This document shows, piece by piece, positions 43,390 through 52,560 of a stretch of 64,000 bases of DNA. Positions within the stretch are counted from its first letter, which is position 1. Each line of letters starts with the position of its first letter. A program made the position numbers and the translations under genes. The notes beneath the pieces were generated by a model. That model was not told where the DNA came from. It saw only the letters and a list, made by a program, of their open reading frames with translations, and did no database searches. The DNA comes from Clostridia bacterium (GTDB lineage: Bacteria; Bacillota; Clostridia; Christensenellales; CAG-138): positions 1 to 64,000 of the forward strand of contig JAEDIC010000003.1 of the NCBI GenBank assembly GCA_016292635.1, in the 5' to 3' direction.

Positions 43390-43430
43390 TATCACAATAT
43401 TCCTCCGGAGCAGCCATATTGTGATATAAT
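43390..43430 (+). promoter_or_regulatory. Promoter with an overlapping 11-bp inverted repeat
   Basis: TATCACAATAT (43390-43400) and ATATTGTGATA (43416-43426) form a perfect inverted repeat around a 15-nt centre that itself holds the palindrome CTCCGGAG. TATAAT at 43425-43430 runs over the right arm, so a protein bound to the dyad would block the promoter of the zinc-ribbon gene at 43464. No good -35 box is present. Confidence 0.5.
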
Positions 43431-43463
43431 TAAAATATAAAAAATAACGGAGGTAATTTACAA

Positions 43464-43847
43464 ATGATAAAATGCTCCATCTGTGGCAAAGAATACAGCG
43501 ACGGCACCTTATTCTGCGCCGATTGCGGCACAAAACTCGAACAGGATCATCCCAATACCGCCTCCACCGGCGAGTATGTTCACTCCCCTGAGGGAGATAA
43601 GCAGCCCCTCTCCATGTGGGAATTTGTGCTGATGGAACTTGTAGCCAGAATACCCGTGGTAAATCTGGTGCTGTTCTTCGTATGGGGCTTCTCCAAGGAC
43701 ACCAACGAAAACCGCAAAAACTGGTCCCGCTCACGCCTTATCTGGGCGGCGATTGGCCTTGTGCTGTCCATATTGGGCATCGCTGCCGCCGTAGTTTTCG
43801 GTGGATTGGCCGCTACTGTTTTTGAGAGCATAACCTCTTCCTTCTAA
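43464..43847 (+). CDS. Zinc-ribbon membrane protein
   Basis: A 127-residue protein. Residues 4-26 form a zinc ribbon with C-S-I-C and C-A-D-C knuckles; then a polar linker, and two membrane helices (about 60-75 and 92-118) with the W-G-F-S-K-D loop between. Such zinc-ribbon/two-helix proteins are frequent in Clostridia and of unknown job. AACGGAGG lies 10 nt before the ATG. It shares the plus-strand transcript with the next zinc-ribbon gene and interrupts the usual ecf-rplQ junction. Confidence 0.8.
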   Translation: MIKCSICGKEYSDGTLFCADCGTKLEQDHPNTASTGEYVHSPEGDKQPLSMWEFVLMELVARIPVVNLVLFFVWGFSKDTNENRKNWSRSRLIWAAIGLVLSILGIAAAVVFGGLAATVFESITSSF

Positions 43848-43891
43848 TTTTTTACAGTGGACCGAAAAAATCCATTTAAGGGAGTATGCCC

Positions 43892-44110
43892 ATGATATGT
43901 CCATACTGCGGCAAAGAAATGCTTCATGGCTATATCCAGAGCCGGGACGGCGTATTCTGGACGGAGGAAAAAACGTTGTTATCCGCTCTTTCCTTCTTTA
44001 AGCGGGGCGCCACTCCCCTTTCCAACGACCCGGACCTGCTTTCCTCCGCAGTGGTGGCCTATATGTGCCGTAGCTGCAAAAAGGTGGTCATAGATTTTGA
44101 CTGTCCTTAA
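43892..44110 (+). CDS. Small zinc-ribbon protein (PF20097/DUF6487-like)
   Basis: A 72-residue protein starting I-C-P-Y-C-G-K-E with a second C-R-S-C pair near the end, so four Cys could bind one zinc. The middle 'G-Y-I-Q-S-R-D-G-V-F-W' stretch matches the small PF20097 family as I remember it. I chose ATG 43892, 7 nt after GGGAG, over ATG 43886, which would touch the SD. It lies 44 nt after the other zinc-ribbon gene and ends at the terminator shared with rplQ. Confidence 0.78.
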   Translation: MICPYCGKEMLHGYIQSRDGVFWTEEKTLLSALSFFKRGATPLSNDPDLLSSAVVAYMCRSCKKVVIDFDCP

Positions 44111-44125
44111 TTCTGCCAAAGCTAA

Positions 44126-44161
44126 CTAAAAAGCACGAAGGTTATCCTTCGTGCTTTTTAG
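44126..44161. terminator. Bidirectional terminator between the zinc-ribbon gene and rplQ
   Basis: A 16-bp perfect stem (44126-44141 with 44146-44161) with loop TTAT, A tract on the left and T tract on the right, serves both converging units. Confidence 0.93.
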
Positions 44162-44177
44162 TTTGCATATGAGCCTG

Positions 44178-44669
44178 TTAGATGAGCTCGATTACGGCCA
44201 TCTCGCAAGCGTCGCCGCGGCGGGGGCCCATCTTGAGGATGCGGGTGTAGCCGCCGTTGCGTCCCTCGTACTTGGGAGCGATCTCGTTGAAAAGCTTTTC
44301 AACAACGGGATTGTTGTGGCCCTTGGTGCGCTCCTTGTACTCGGACTTGGATTCCTTCTCGCCCTTGGGAGCGGGAATGTTGTAGAGATAGGACATGATC
44401 TGCCTGCGGGCATGGAGCTTGCTGGCGTCGTCCTTGTTCTTCTCAACGGTAACTACCTGCTTCTTGTCGTTGAGGATCTGCTTCTCTACGGTTGTGCTGT
44501 TCTTATATTCGCTGATGGCGAGAGTAATGAGCTTCTCGGCGATGGGACGAACTTCCTTTGCACGCTTCTCGGTGGTAACGATCTTGCCGTTCCAGAGAAG
44601 AGCGGTGGTCAGGTTGCGAAGCATCGCGTCGCGCTGGTCGCTCGCCTTACCCAGTTTACGGTTTGGCAT
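44178..44669 (-). CDS. rplQ: Ribosomal protein L17
   Basis: The last gene of the alpha operon. The core (M-P-N-R-K-L-G, T-T-E-x-R-A-K-E-V-R, L-H-A-R-R-Q, G-P-R-R-G-D) is typical, but the protein is 163 residues, while most L17 are 115-130. Two charged insertions explain this: about residues 55-82 before L-H-A-R-R and about 97-124 ([10 protein letters not shown] onward). Both fall in loops. It follows rpoA by 35 nt. Confidence 0.97.
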   Translation of the reverse strand: MPNRKLGKASDQRDAMLRNLTTALLWNGKIVTTEKRAKEVRPIAEKLITLAISEYKNSTTVEKQILNDKKQVVTVEKNKDDASKLHARRQIMSYLYNIPAPKGEKESKSEYKERTKGHNNPVVEKLFNEIAPKYEGRNGGYTRILKMGPRRGDACEMAVIELI

Positions 44670-44704
44670 GTTAGTTCCTCCTGATAATATCGTTCATTTG
44701 TGAA

Positions 44705-45646
44705 TTAGTCTTCGCTATGACGGAGGGAGAGACCAAGGCCAACCAGCTTCTGCTGGACTTCCTCAAGGGACTTGCGGCCAAGGTTGCGTACCTTCATCAT
44801 TTCTTCCTCGTTGCGCTGAACCAGCTCATCAACGGTGTTGATGCCTGCGCGCTTGAGGCAGTTATAGGAACGTACGGAGAGATCCAGCTCCTCAATAGTC
44901 ATTTCGAGGATCTTCTCCTTCTTGTCCTCCTCCTTCTCCACCATGATCTCAACGCCCTGAACATGCTCGGTCAGGTTGATGAACAGCATCAGATGCTCGG
45001 TGAGTATCTTTGCGGCAAGGCTTACGGCCTCGTCAGGCTTGATGGTGTCATCGGTCCAGACTTCAAGGGTAAGTTTGTCGTAGTCGGTGATCTGGCCGAC
45101 ACGGGTATCTTCAACGGTGAAGTTTACCTTGCGGATAGGAGTGAATATGGAGTCCACGGCGATCTGACCTATGGGCATATCATCGCGCTTGTTCTTATCG
45201 GCGGATACATAGCCGCGGCCGCTCTCGATGATTATCTCCATATAGAGCTTAGCGCCCTCGTCCAGCGTTGCGATATGCAGCTCGGGATTGACGATCTCCA
45301 CATCGGAGTCTACGATCATGTCCCCTGCCTTTACTTCGCAGGCGCCGGAGGCATCGATGATGACCTTCTTTGTGCCATCGCAATGCATCTTCATGCAAAG
45401 CTCTTTGAGGTTGAGGATTATCTCGGTTACGTCTTCTCTTACGCCGGGAACAGTGGAGAACTCATGCAGTACGCCATCGATCTTCACAGAGGAAACCGCT
45501 ACGCCGGGCAGCGAAGAAAGCAACACGCGGCGAAGTGAGTTGCCCAGAGTGATGCCGAAGCCGCGCTCAAGAGGCTCTACAACAAATTTGCCGTAGTCGC
45601 CGTTCAGTTCTGCGCACTCGATCTTGGGCCTTTCAATTTCTATCAT
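44705..45646 (-). CDS. rpoA: RNA polymerase alpha subunit
   Basis: A 313-residue alpha subunit. The N-terminal domain (about 1-230) has the assembly region with [11 protein letters not shown]; the C-terminal domain (about 245-313), which contacts UP elements and activators, has [11 protein letters not shown] and the [10 protein letters not shown] segment. The linker is charged (E-K-E-E-D-K-K-E-K). Length and order are standard. It lies between rpsD and rplQ. Confidence 0.98.
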   Translation of the reverse strand: MIEIERPKIECAELNGDYGKFVVEPLERGFGITLGNSLRRVLLSSLPGVAVSSVKIDGVLHEFSTVPGVREDVTEIILNLKELCMKMHCDGTKKVIIDASGACEVKAGDMIVDSDVEIVNPELHIATLDEGAKLYMEIIIESGRGYVSADKNKRDDMPIGQIAVDSIFTPIRKVNFTVEDTRVGQITDYDKLTLEVWTDDTIKPDEAVSLAAKILTEHLMLFINLTEHVQGVEIMVEKEEDKKEKILEMTIEELDLSVRSYNCLKRAGINTVDELVQRNEEEMMKVRNLGRKSLEEVQQKLVGLGLSLRHSED

Positions 45647-45708
45647 TTACATATCCCCTCTCTTGCTTTATGGTCAGTCGATTAGGGCAGTAAGCGTTAC
45701 GATTTCAA

Positions 45709-46338
45709 TTACCTGGAGTAGAACTCGACGATGAGGTGCTCCTCAACGGTCAGGTCGATATCGTCACGCTGCGGCATCGTTACTACCTTGCCGGCAAGCT
45801 TGTCAGCGTCCAGCTCAAGCCACTTGGGGATAGGCTTGGAAGCGCCCTGCTCGCGAAGCTCCTTGAGGTTTTCCATATCGCGGCTCTTGTCGCGCACGGA
45901 TACAACCTGACCGGGCTTTACCAGGAAGCTGGCGATGTCAACCTTCTTGCCGTCAACCAGGATGTGACCATGGTTGACCATCTGACGAGCCATGGGACGG
46001 CTGTCAGCCAGGCCAAGACGGAACACTACGTTGTCCAGCCTGCGCTCAAGCAGGCAAAGCATATTCTCGCCGGTGACGCCGCGCATATTGGCAGCCATGT
46101 CATAGTATTTCCTAAACTGGGACTCCACTATACCATAGGCCCTGCGGCACTTCTGCTTCTCGCGCAGCTGGATGCCGTATTCGGACTGCTTGCGCTGACG
46201 GGACTGGCCGTGCTGGCCGGGTATGGTATGACGCTTTACGACGGCGCACTTTGCGGTATAGCAGCGGTCGCCCTTAAGGAACAGCTTAACGCCTTCCCTG
46301 CGGCACTGCCTGCAAACGGATTCAGTATATCTTGCCAT
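45709..46338 (-). CDS. rpsD: Ribosomal protein S4
   Basis: A 209-residue S4 with the S4 RNA-binding domain (about residues 97-160, [10 protein letters not shown]) and an N-terminal zinc-type segment (C-R-Q-C-R-R-E-G and a further Cys pair: C-Y, C-A), the C+ form common in Clostridia. S4 starts 30S assembly and in some bacteria represses the alpha operon through its leader; a long leader stands before rpsM here. It follows rpsK by 15 nt. Confidence 0.98.
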   Translation of the reverse strand: MARYTESVCRQCRREGVKLFLKGDRCYTAKCAVVKRHTIPGQHGQSRQRKQSEYGIQLREKQKCRRAYGIVESQFRKYYDMAANMRGVTGENMLCLLERRLDNVVFRLGLADSRPMARQMVNHGHILVDGKKVDIASFLVKPGQVVSVRDKSRDMENLKELREQGASKPIPKWLELDADKLAGKVVTMPQRDDIDLTVEEHLIVEFYSR

Positions 46339-46353
46339 TGTTGTGCTGCCTCC

Positions 46354-46758
46354 TTAAACTCTTCTGCGCTTGGGCGGACGGCATCCGTTGTGGGGGATGG
46401 GGGTCACGTCCTTGATGAGGGTAATATCCAAACCGGCGCTCTGCAGGGCGCGGATGGCTGCTTCACGACCGGAACCGGGGCCCTTTACATAGACCTCAAC
46501 GGTGCGAAGGCCATGCTCCATAGCGGCCTTTGCAGCGGTCTCGGAAGCCATCTGTGCCGCAAAGGGAGTGCTCTTCCTGCTGCCGCGGAAGCCGAGGCCA
46601 CCGGCGGAAGCCCAGGACAGGGCGTTGCCGTTTACGTCGGTGATGGTTACCATGGTGTTATTGAAGGAGGAACGGATGTGAGCTGCACCGCGCTCGATAT
46701 TCTTCTTCTCGCGACGCTTGCGGCTTACGGCCTTCTTGATCTTGCCTTTAGTTGCCAT
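46354..46758 (-). CDS. rpsK: Ribosomal protein S11
   Basis: A 134-residue S11 of the 30S platform. The N-terminal basic stretch ([12 protein letters not shown]) and the conserved [14 protein letters not shown] and [11 protein letters not shown] tail are present. It lies 15 nt after rpsM. No unusual feature. Confidence 0.98.
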   Translation of the reverse strand: MATKGKIKKAVSRKRREKKNIERGAAHIRSSFNNTMVTITDVNGNALSWASAGGLGFRGSRKSTPFAAQMASETAAKAAMEHGLRTVEVYVKGPGSGREAAIRALQSAGLDITLIKDVTPIPHNGCRPPKRRRV

Positions 46759-46773
46759 TGCTTAATTCCCTCC

Positions 46774-47142
46774 TTACTTCTTTCTTCCGCCTACGGAACG
46801 CTTGGGACCCTTGCGGGTACGTGCGTTCTGCTTGGTGCTCTGACCGCGAACAGGCAGGCCCTTGCGATGGCGAACGCCGCGGTAGCAGCCAATCTCGATG
46901 AGGCGCTTGATGTTCATGGAAGTCTCGCGCCTGAGGTCGCCTTCTACCTTAACGTTGTGGTCGATGTACTCTCTCAGCTTGCTTACGTCGTCCTCGGACA
47001 GGTCGCGTACGCGGGTGTCGGGGTTAACGCCGGTTGCGCTGAGGATGTCCTGAGCGGTCTTGCGGCCGATACCGTAGATGTAGGTCAGGCCGATCTCAAC
47101 TCGCTTGTCTCTTGGCAGGTCAACGCCAGAAATACGTGCCAT
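46774..47142 (-). CDS. rpsM: Ribosomal protein S13
   Basis: A 122-residue S13, which contacts the P-site tRNA in the 30S head. It begins A-R-I-S-G-V-D-L-P and ends with the basic [14 protein letters not shown] tail. ATG 47142 is preceded by ACGGAGG; the frame is open 19 codons further but that part is leader. It is the first gene of the alpha operon, set 543 nt from rpmJ instead of the usual few bases, behind its own promoter and long leader. Confidence 0.97.
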   Translation of the reverse strand: MARISGVDLPRDKRVEIGLTYIYGIGRKTAQDILSATGVNPDTRVRDLSEDDVSKLREYIDHNVKVEGDLRRETSMNIKRLIEIGCYRGVRHRKGLPVRGQSTKQNARTRKGPKRSVGGRKK

Positions 47143-47495
47143 TGATTCATTTACCTCCGTAAAAAATTTGGTTTCACAGCTATGGCGTGCTGTGTGCAAA
47201 GGACCTGAGACCCTTCGCAGGGGCAGTTTTTATCTGCCCGCCTGTGGGTTTTCGCGGCATGGGTTTTATGCCGCGCGCGGCAGGCTTTCACCTCCGCAGG
47301 GGATATCCCGGAATGTGATAAGGATGTCCCGCCCCTCAGCGAATCCACAATGTTCGCATCGGAGATATATAGCTGCTCTTTTCGGAATTCCCCGGCCAGC
47401 ATACCGGGGCAGCCGCCCGAAAAAGAGTATCTACCACAGAAAAAATCGCCTTTTAAACAGGCTGAATGCAGCAGCGTAAACGCTACTGCGGCAAC
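47143..47495 (-). ncRNA. Long structured leader of the alpha operon
   Basis: From the probable start site near 47495 to the rpsM ATG the minus strand gives about 350 nt of leader with strong hairpins, in order: 47489-47481 with 47476-47468 (loop TTTA); a large nested stem 47427-47417 with 47385-47376 and inside it 47409-47404 with 47395-47390; 47275-47268 with 47260-47253 (8 bp, loop AAAACCC); and 47239-47234 with 47226-47221. The last hairpin lies about 80 nt before rpsM. None is followed by a clean T run except weak ones. An open frame of 83 codons (47402-47151) has no SD and no recognisable product. I take the stretch as an untranslated regulatory leader; control by S4 is a guess from E. 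coli. Confidence 0.6.
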
Positions 47496-47501
47496 TTACA
47501 C

Positions 47502-47531
47502 ATTGTATCAATTTTAAGCGGACTTTGTCAA
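47502..47531 (-). promoter_or_regulatory. Promoter of the alpha operon
   Basis: On the minus strand TTGACA (47531-47526) and TACAAT (47507-47502) are 18 bp apart, nearly a perfect sigma-A promoter, pointing to rpsM. Confidence 0.85.
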
Positions 47532-47604
47532 CCGTAAAAAATGGTTTTTTTGCCCTAAATATGGCAAAAACTGGCGAATATATTTCGTCAGTTCGGCCAA
47601 GTCC

Positions 47605-47662
47605 CGTCCGGGTTTGTCATTTGCGGGGAAATGCTCCCGCAAACGACGGCCCTTCGGACGAT
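47605..47662 (-). other. Hairpin region downstream of rpmJ
   Basis: CGTCCG and CGGACG words enclose an inner 8-bp stem TTTGCGGG/CCCGCAAA (about 47621-47643). It lies just after rpmJ and before the alpha promoter and may end or stabilise the spc transcript, though no T run follows. The remaining bases 47532-47684 hold no gene. Confidence 0.45.
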
Positions 47663-47684
47663 CAAACAGGTATGGCGTGAACCA

Positions 47685-47798
47685 TTAACCCTGCTTCTGC
47701 TTATGCTTGGGGTTCTCGCAGATCACCATGATGCGGCCCTTGCGCTTGATGATCTTGCACTTTTCACAAATGGGCTTTACTGAAGGCCTTACTTTCAT
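47685..47798 (-). CDS. rpmJ: Ribosomal protein L36
   Basis: A 37-residue protein, [11 protein letters not shown] followed by the zinc ligands (C-E-K-C, then C-E-N-P-K-H), so it is the zinc-binding C+ form. The stop is TAA at 47685-47687 and the ATG at 47796-47798; AGGAGG lies 7 nt upstream. It follows infA by 15 nt, the standard order. Confidence 0.97.
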   Translation of the reverse strand: MKVRPSVKPICEKCKIIKRKGRIMVICENPKHKQKQG

Positions 47799-47813
47799 CG
47801 TGTCTTCCTCCTG

Positions 47814-48035
47814 TTAGTTCTTGGTGCGCCACGTTATGCGGCCGCGGGTCAGATCGTATGGGGACAGTTCAACTGTCACCTTGTCGCCCGGAAGTATGCG
47901 GATGAAGTTCATCCTCAGCTTACCGGATATGTGCGCCAGTATTTTATGGCCGTTTACCAATTCCACCTCGAACATGGCGTTGGGGAATGAATCGGTAACT
48001 ACGCCTTCAACTTCAATTACGTCCGTCTTAGACAA
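47814..48035 (-). CDS. infA: Translation initiation factor IF-1
   Basis: A 73-residue S1-like OB-fold protein that binds the 30S A site during initiation. Landmarks are [20 protein letters not shown] and P-Y-D-L-T-R-G-R-I. The ending I-T-W-R-T-K-N has Trp where most have Tyr. Just 1 nt separates it from the KOW-protein gene. Confidence 0.97.
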   Translation of the reverse strand: MSKTDVIEVEGVVTDSFPNAMFEVELVNGHKILAHISGKLRMNFIRILPGDKVTVELSPYDLTRGRITWRTKN

Positions 48036-48036
48036 G

Positions 48037-48324
48037 CTATCCCTCCTCGGATACGGTTTTGTTGTTATAGCCCTTTTGTATCAGGGCTTTGCGGATAAAT
48101 GCGTCTGCACAGGCCTTATCCTTTGGCAGTTGGGTGAGATCCACCCGGTCCTCGTGGAATTCCACGTGCTTCAGCTTCTTTTTCTTGGGATTGCTCATGG
48201 GCCTTGTGTCACCGTCGGAGAGCATTACGAACCCTTCCGGCTCCGCAGCTATCGCCACAAAGCTCCTTCCCCTGTCCCTGCCGGCTTTGGCAGTTACTAT
48301 CATACCCTCAACTTTGCTACGCAT
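48037..48324 (-). CDS. KOW-domain RNA-binding protein
   Basis: A 95-residue protein with an N-terminal KOW motif ([13 protein letters not shown]) like that of L14e/L27e-type proteins and a short helical tail. Clostridia regularly encode it between map and infA; it is thought to bind ribosomal RNA, without firm function. It overlaps the end of map by 8 nt, so translation is coupled. Confidence 0.88.
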   Translation of the reverse strand: MRSKVEGMIVTAKAGRDRGRSFVAIAAEPEGFVMLSDGDTRPMSNPKKKKLKHVEFHEDRVDLTQLPKDKACADAFIRKALIQKGYNNKTVSEEG

Positions 48325-49084
48325 GACTGCCCTCGCTTAGTGTGAGTATTATGGGGTCACCGTCGGTTATTGCCACGGTGTTTTCATAATGGGCGCTGGG
48401 CTTGCCGTCTGCCGTGACCGTAGTCCAGCCGTCAGGCTTTACCCTTATTTCCCAGGTACCCATGTTTATCATGGGCTCTATGGCAATGGTCATGCCCGCC
48501 ATAAGGCGTATGCCCCTGCCATACCGTCCGCCCATATAGTTTGGAACGTCCGGCGCCTCATGCATGTCCCGGCCTATTCCATGGCCTATCATATCACGCA
48601 CCACACCATAGCCGTGGGCTTCGGCGTGTGCCTGTATGGCGGCTGAAATATCGGATATTCTGTACCCTACCCTGGCAAATTCCAGTCCCTTAAAGAAGCA
48701 TTCTTCTGTGACCCTAACAAGCTCTCTGGTTTCCTCAGCCACATCCCCTATGAGAAGGGTACGGGTAGCGTCTCCGTGGAAGCCATCCAGCTTGGCGACC
48801 ACGTCGCAGCTGACGATGTCCCCATCCTTCAGCCTGTACTTGCCGGGTATCCCATGCACCACCTGTTCGTTTACCGATGTGCAGATGGATTTGGGATAGC
48901 CGTTATAACCCAGACAGGAAGGAGTGGCGCCCCGGGAGCGCATAAGCTCCTCGGCGGCGGCATCCAGCTCTTCCGTGGTGATGCCGGGGCGAGCCATTTG
49001 GGCCATAAGCTCCAGCACCTCTTCTACTACTCTGCCCGCCGCCTGCATCTTTTTGATTTCAGCGGCGTTTTTGATGGTGAGCAT
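48317..49084 (-). CDS. map: Methionine aminopeptidase, type I
   Basis: A 255-residue enzyme that removes N-terminal Met from new proteins. Metal ligands are in S-C-D-V (Asp), G-D-A-T-R (Asp), G-H-G-I-G (His), I-E-P (Glu) and Y-E-N (Glu), complete for activity. Its ATG touches the adk stop codon. It has no N-terminal zinc extension. Confidence 0.97.
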   Translation of the reverse strand: MLTIKNAAEIKKMQAAGRVVEEVLELMAQMARPGITTEELDAAAEELMRSRGATPSCLGYNGYPKSICTSVNEQVVHGIPGKYRLKDGDIVSCDVVAKLDGFHGDATRTLLIGDVAEETRELVRVTEECFFKGLEFARVGYRISDISAAIQAHAEAHGYGVVRDMIGHGIGRDMHEAPDVPNYMGGRYGRGIRLMAGMTIAIEPMINMGTWEIRVKPDGWTTVTADGKPSAHYENTVAITDGDPIILTLSEGSHA

Positions 49085-49707
49085 CAGATACTCTCCACAA
49101 GTGCCTTGATGTCCGCAAGCACCTGGTCAGGCGTTCTGTTGCCGTCAACGTTTTTGAGCAGACCCTTGTTCTCATAATAATCTATGAGGGGCTGGGTCTT
49201 TTCATTATAGACGTTGATGCGGTTCAAAACCGTTTCCGGCTTGTCGTCATCACGGATGTACAGGGAGGCGCCGCACTTTTCGCAAACGTCCTTATTGTAC
49301 ATGGAGACGTGGTAGCCGGCCCCGCACCCGCTGCACATACGGCGACCGCTGATGCGGTCCACCAGTACCTGTGCGGGCACGTGGATATTGACTGCCAGAT
49401 CGATGTTCTCAATGGCTGAGAGTGCATCGGCCTGGGCGATAGTTCTGGGAAAGCCATCCAAAAGGAAACCCTTTTCGCAATCCGGCTCTTTGACGCGGTT
49501 GCTGACCATGCCGATGATTATATCATCGCTTACAAGGCCGCCCGCCTCGATCACCGACTTGGCCTTGACGCCAAGCTCGGTACCCTCCCTCATCTCCCGG
49601 CGAAGCATGTCGCCGGTGGAGATGTGGGCTATGCCGAAATACTCGCATATTTTTTCAGCCTGGGTGCCTTTGCCCGCACCCGGAGGTCCTAAAAATATCA
49701 GTTTCAT
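49084..49707 (-). CDS. adk: Adenylate kinase
   Basis: A 207-residue kinase converting AMP and ATP to 2 ADP. The P loop is G-P-P-G-A-G-K-G-T, the AMP site includes T-G-D-M-L-R, and the LID is the zinc-binding kind with two pairs of Cys (C-S-G-C and C-E-K-C), typical of Gram-positives. It lies 20 nt after secY and overlaps map by one base. Confidence 0.98.
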   Translation of the reverse strand: MKLIFLGPPGAGKGTQAEKICEYFGIAHISTGDMLRREMREGTELGVKAKSVIEAGGLVSDDIIIGMVSNRVKEPDCEKGFLLDGFPRTIAQADALSAIENIDLAVNIHVPAQVLVDRISGRRMCSGCGAGYHVSMYNKDVCEKCGASLYIRDDDKPETVLNRINVYNEKTQPLIDYYENKGLLKNVDGNRTPDQVLADIKALVESI

Positions 49708-49727
49708 GGACGTATATCCCTTTTCTT

Positions 49728-51005
49728 TTAACCGAGGAAGCCCTTGTAATGACGCATAAGCATCATGGACTCAAGCTGGGACGCAGTTTCCAGCGCCACG
49801 CTTACCATGATCAGTATGCTGGTGGGGCCAAAGGGGGACTGCAGTCCGAATGCGCCCATCAGCAGGGTGGGCACGATGGCTACCAGCATGAGGAAGAATG
49901 CGCCAAAGAGGGTAAGGCGGTTGCATATCTTGGAAAGATGATCGCTGGTGGGCTTGCCGGGGCGAATGCCGGGAATAAAGCCGCCGTTCTGCTGCAGGTT
50001 CTTGCTTATCTCGATCGGGTTGAAGGAGATGGAGCTGTAGAAGTAGGCAAAAGCCAGAATGAGCAGAGCGTAAACCACATAGTAGATGATGCCGCCGAAA
50101 ACGGTCTGACCGGGCATCATGTACTTCTGCCAGAAAGCATAGAAGCCTCCGGTGGGCCGGAACTGACCGATCATCGCAGGAACCTGAATAAGGGTCATTG
50201 CGAAAATCAGAGGCATAACGCCGTTTGCATTGGCCTTCATGGGGATATTGGTGCTCTGACCGCCGTACATCTTGCGGCCTACAACGCGCTTCGCGTACTG
50301 AACGGGGATGCGGCGTACCGCACGGTCAACAGCCACAACGCCGGTAACCATGAGCACAACGAATACCAGCATAACGGGAAGGATCCACCACTTGTATCCA
50401 CCATTGATAACACCGGATACCAGGCCTACCGCAACGGTGGGAACCTGAGAAACGATGGAGGTGAATATAATGAAGGAGATACCGTTGCCAATGCCCTTAT
50501 CGCTGATCCTTTCGCCCAACCATACCAGGAATGCAGTGCCTGCGGTGCAGACGATGCCGATGGTGGCGTAGGTAAGGAAGCCGGGGTTGGCTACTACGCC
50601 GTACTGATTCTGCAGACCCATTACGATACCGACGCTCTGTACCAGAGCAAGGCCGATACCGGTGTAGCGGGTGATGCGCTCGATCTTCTGCCTGCCGTCC
50701 TCTTCCTTTGCCAGACGCTCAAGAGCGGGGATGGCGATAGTGAGGAGCTGGATGATTATGCTGCCGGTGATGTAGGGGGTGATACCCATGGCAAAGATGG
50801 TGAATTGACCAAAATTACCGCCGGAAAGCAGGTTCAGGAAGCTCAGAATATCGTACTGGCTGGCTGCAGCCGCTATTTTGGAAGCGTCTACGCCGGGCAC
50901 AGGAATAAAGGAGCCAAACCTGTAGATGACTATAAGCAGCAGCGTATAGAGCATCTTGGAGCGGATGTCCTTGATATTCCAGGCGTTGATGAGGGTCTTA
51001 AACAT
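49728..51005 (-). CDS. secY: Preprotein translocase subunit SecY
   Basis: A 425-residue channel protein with ten membrane helices, the core of the Sec export pore. Conserved parts are the plug region near F-G-Q-F-T-I-F-A-M-G-I-T-P-Y, and the cytosolic loop with R-P-G-K-P-T that docks the ribosome and SecA. Its start codon shares a base with the rplO stop (51005). Length is normal. Confidence 0.98.
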   Translation of the reverse strand: MFKTLINAWNIKDIRSKMLYTLLLIVIYRFGSFIPVPGVDASKIAAAASQYDILSFLNLLSGGNFGQFTIFAMGITPYITGSIIIQLLTIAIPALERLAKEEDGRQKIERITRYTGIGLALVQSVGIVMGLQNQYGVVANPGFLTYATIGIVCTAGTAFLVWLGERISDKGIGNGISFIIFTSIVSQVPTVAVGLVSGVINGGYKWWILPVMLVFVVLMVTGVVAVDRAVRRIPVQYAKRVVGRKMYGGQSTNIPMKANANGVMPLIFAMTLIQVPAMIGQFRPTGGFYAFWQKYMMPGQTVFGGIIYYVVYALLILAFAYFYSSISFNPIEISKNLQQNGGFIPGIRPGKPTSDHLSKICNRLTLFGAFFLMLVAIVPTLLMGAFGLQSPFGPTSILIMVSVALETASQLESMMLMRHYKGFLG

Positions 51006-51445
51006 TAGAGCACCTCAGCAGTTCCGCCCACGGCCTCGATGGCTTTGCGGGCTGTCTCAGTGAACTTTGCAGCCTTGACATCCAAACGCTTGGTCAATTC
51101 GCCGCGGCCCAGAACCTTGAGGCCGTCCTTTTCGATCTTGCTGAGAATGCCGGTCTCCTTAAGCAGTTCAGCAGTTACAACAGTACCGTCTTCGAAAATG
51201 TTGAGCTTATCTACATTAACGGTGCTGTATTCCTTAGCAAAAATGTTGGTGAAGCCGCGCTTGGGCAGACGGCGCGCGAGGGGCATTTGGCCGCCTTCAA
51301 AGCCGTTCTTCTTGCTGCCGCTGCGGGCCTTCTGGCCCTTGTGACCCTTGGCGGAAGTCTTGCCAAGGCCGGAACCGGTGCCGCGACCAACGCGCTTTCT
51401 TGCGCTAGTGGAGCCCTCGGTGGGCTTCAAATCGTGAAGATTCAT
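51005..51445 (-). CDS. rplO: Ribosomal protein L15
   Basis: A 146-residue L15 with the Gly/Arg/Lys-rich N-terminus ([18 protein letters not shown]) that threads into 23S rRNA and a globular C-terminal part ending V-G-G-T-A-E-V-L. It lies 14 nt after rpmD and one base overlap leads into secY. Confidence 0.98.
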   Translation of the reverse strand: MNLHDLKPTEGSTSARKRVGRGTGSGLGKTSAKGHKGQKARSGSKKNGFEGGQMPLARRLPKRGFTNIFAKEYSTVNVDKLNIFEDGTVVTAELLKETGILSKIEKDGLKVLGRGELTKRLDVKAAKFTETARKAIEAVGGTAEVL

Positions 51446-51459
51446 TTGTGCACCTCCGT

Positions 51460-51645
51460 TTATACTTCTTCGACCTTTACCAGGTGCTTTACCTTGAAGA
51501 TCATGCCGCGAATGCAGGCATTGTCAGGCTTTACAACGACGCTGTTGGTCTTGTGCAGACCCAGGGCGGCGATGGTGGCCTTCTGGTCCTTGAGGGCGCC
51601 GATGGTGCTCTTGACGAGAGTTATTTTAAGATTAGCCATTTGCAA
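51460..51645 (-). CDS. rpmD: Ribosomal protein L30
   Basis: A 61-residue L30. It has the L-K-I-T-L-V-K-S start, G-L-H-K-T-N-S in the middle and the [12 protein letters not shown] segment at the end, all standard. It follows rpsE by 8 nt. L30 is missing in some bacteria but kept here. Confidence 0.97.
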   Translation of the reverse strand: MQMANLKITLVKSTIGALKDQKATIAALGLHKTNSVVVKPDNACIRGMIFKVKHLVKVEEV

Positions 51646-51653
51646 CCTCCTGT

Positions 51654-52157
51654 TTAGCCCAGAATCTCTTCTACGGTCTTACCGCGAAGCTTGGCAATCT
51701 CCTCAACGGTGCGCAGCTGGGTCAGACCATCGATGGTGGCCTTAACGCAGTTTGCGGGGTTGTTGGAGCCAAAGCTCTTGGTACGGATATCCTTAATGCC
51801 TGCCATTTCCAGAACCGCACGGGCAGGGCCGCCGGCGATAACGCCGGTACCTTCTTCGGCGGGGATCATGCGAACATGGCCCTTGCCAAACTTGCCTTCT
51901 ACGGCGTGGGGAATGCTGGTGCCAACGATGGGAACCTCGATGAGGTGGCGCTTTGCATCCTCGATGCCCTTGCGAACGGCCTCGGGGATCTCAACTGCCT
52001 TGCCCATGCCTACGCCAACGTGACCGTTTCCGTCGCCTACTACCATCAGAGCGGAGAAGCGCATATTGCGGCCGCCCTTAACGGTCTTGGCAACACGGTT
52101 GATGGATACGAGCCTTTCCTGCAGTTCCATTGTAGATGCATCAATACGTTTCTGCAT
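51654..52157 (-). CDS. rpsE: Ribosomal protein S5
   Basis: A 167-residue S5, part of the 30S entry channel and decoding fidelity. The N-terminal double-stranded-RNA-like domain has V-A-K-T-V-K-G-G-R and V-G-D-G-N-G-H-V-G, followed by the [13 protein letters not shown] segment. It lies 11 nt after rplR. Confidence 0.98.
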   Translation of the reverse strand: MQKRIDASTMELQERLVSINRVAKTVKGGRNMRFSALMVVGDGNGHVGVGMGKAVEIPEAVRKGIEDAKRHLIEVPIVGTSIPHAVEGKFGKGHVRMIPAEEGTGVIAGGPARAVLEMAGIKDIRTKSFGSNNPANCVKATIDGLTQLRTVEEIAKLRGKTVEEILG

Positions 52158-52168
52158 GTTGTACCTCC

Positions 52169-52537
52169 TTAGAATTCCAGTCCGGCTTTGCGGGCGCCTT
52201 CGGCGACCTCTGCTACACGGCCGGTGTAGAGATAACCGCCACGGTCAAATACGACCTTGGTTACGCCCTTGGCGAGAGCACGACGGCCTACGGTTTCACC
52301 TACCAGATTGGCGGCTTCCTTCTTGGTCTTGCCTTCCAGCTGGGCCTTTACTTCGGCATCCAGGGTGGAAGCGGAAGCGATGGTGTTGCCTGCTACGTCG
52401 TCAATTATCTGCACGTAGATGTTGTTAAGGCTGCGATAAACGTTGAGCCTGGGCCTTTCCTGAGTGCCGGAAATATAGCGGCGGGTACGGGTATGGCGAG
52501 CCTTACGCACAGAGTTCTTATCGATCTTAGAAATCAT
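52169..52537 (-). CDS. rplR: Ribosomal protein L18
   Basis: A 122-residue L18 that binds 5S rRNA. The basic start ([11 protein letters not shown]) precedes the domain with [14 protein letters not shown] and the end [12 protein letters not shown]. It follows rplF by 23 nt. Confidence 0.98.
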   Translation of the reverse strand: MISKIDKNSVRKARHTRTRRYISGTQERPRLNVYRSLNNIYVQIIDDVAGNTIASASTLDAEVKAQLEGKTKKEAANLVGETVGRRALAKGVTKVVFDRGGYLYTGRVAEVAEGARKAGLEF

Positions 52538-52560
52538 GATTTATTCTCCTTCTCTATGCA

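Noticed and set aside
46354..47145. Long plus-strand frame (469 codons from 45736) through rpsD-rpsK-rpsM
   Set aside because: It spans three well-supported ribosomal genes on the other strand and only reflects their codon bias.
47151..47402. An 83-codon gene in the alpha-operon leader
   Set aside because: No ribosome-binding site, no known domain, and it overlaps strong hairpins; its stop lies in the rpsM SD by chance or at most as a leader peptide.
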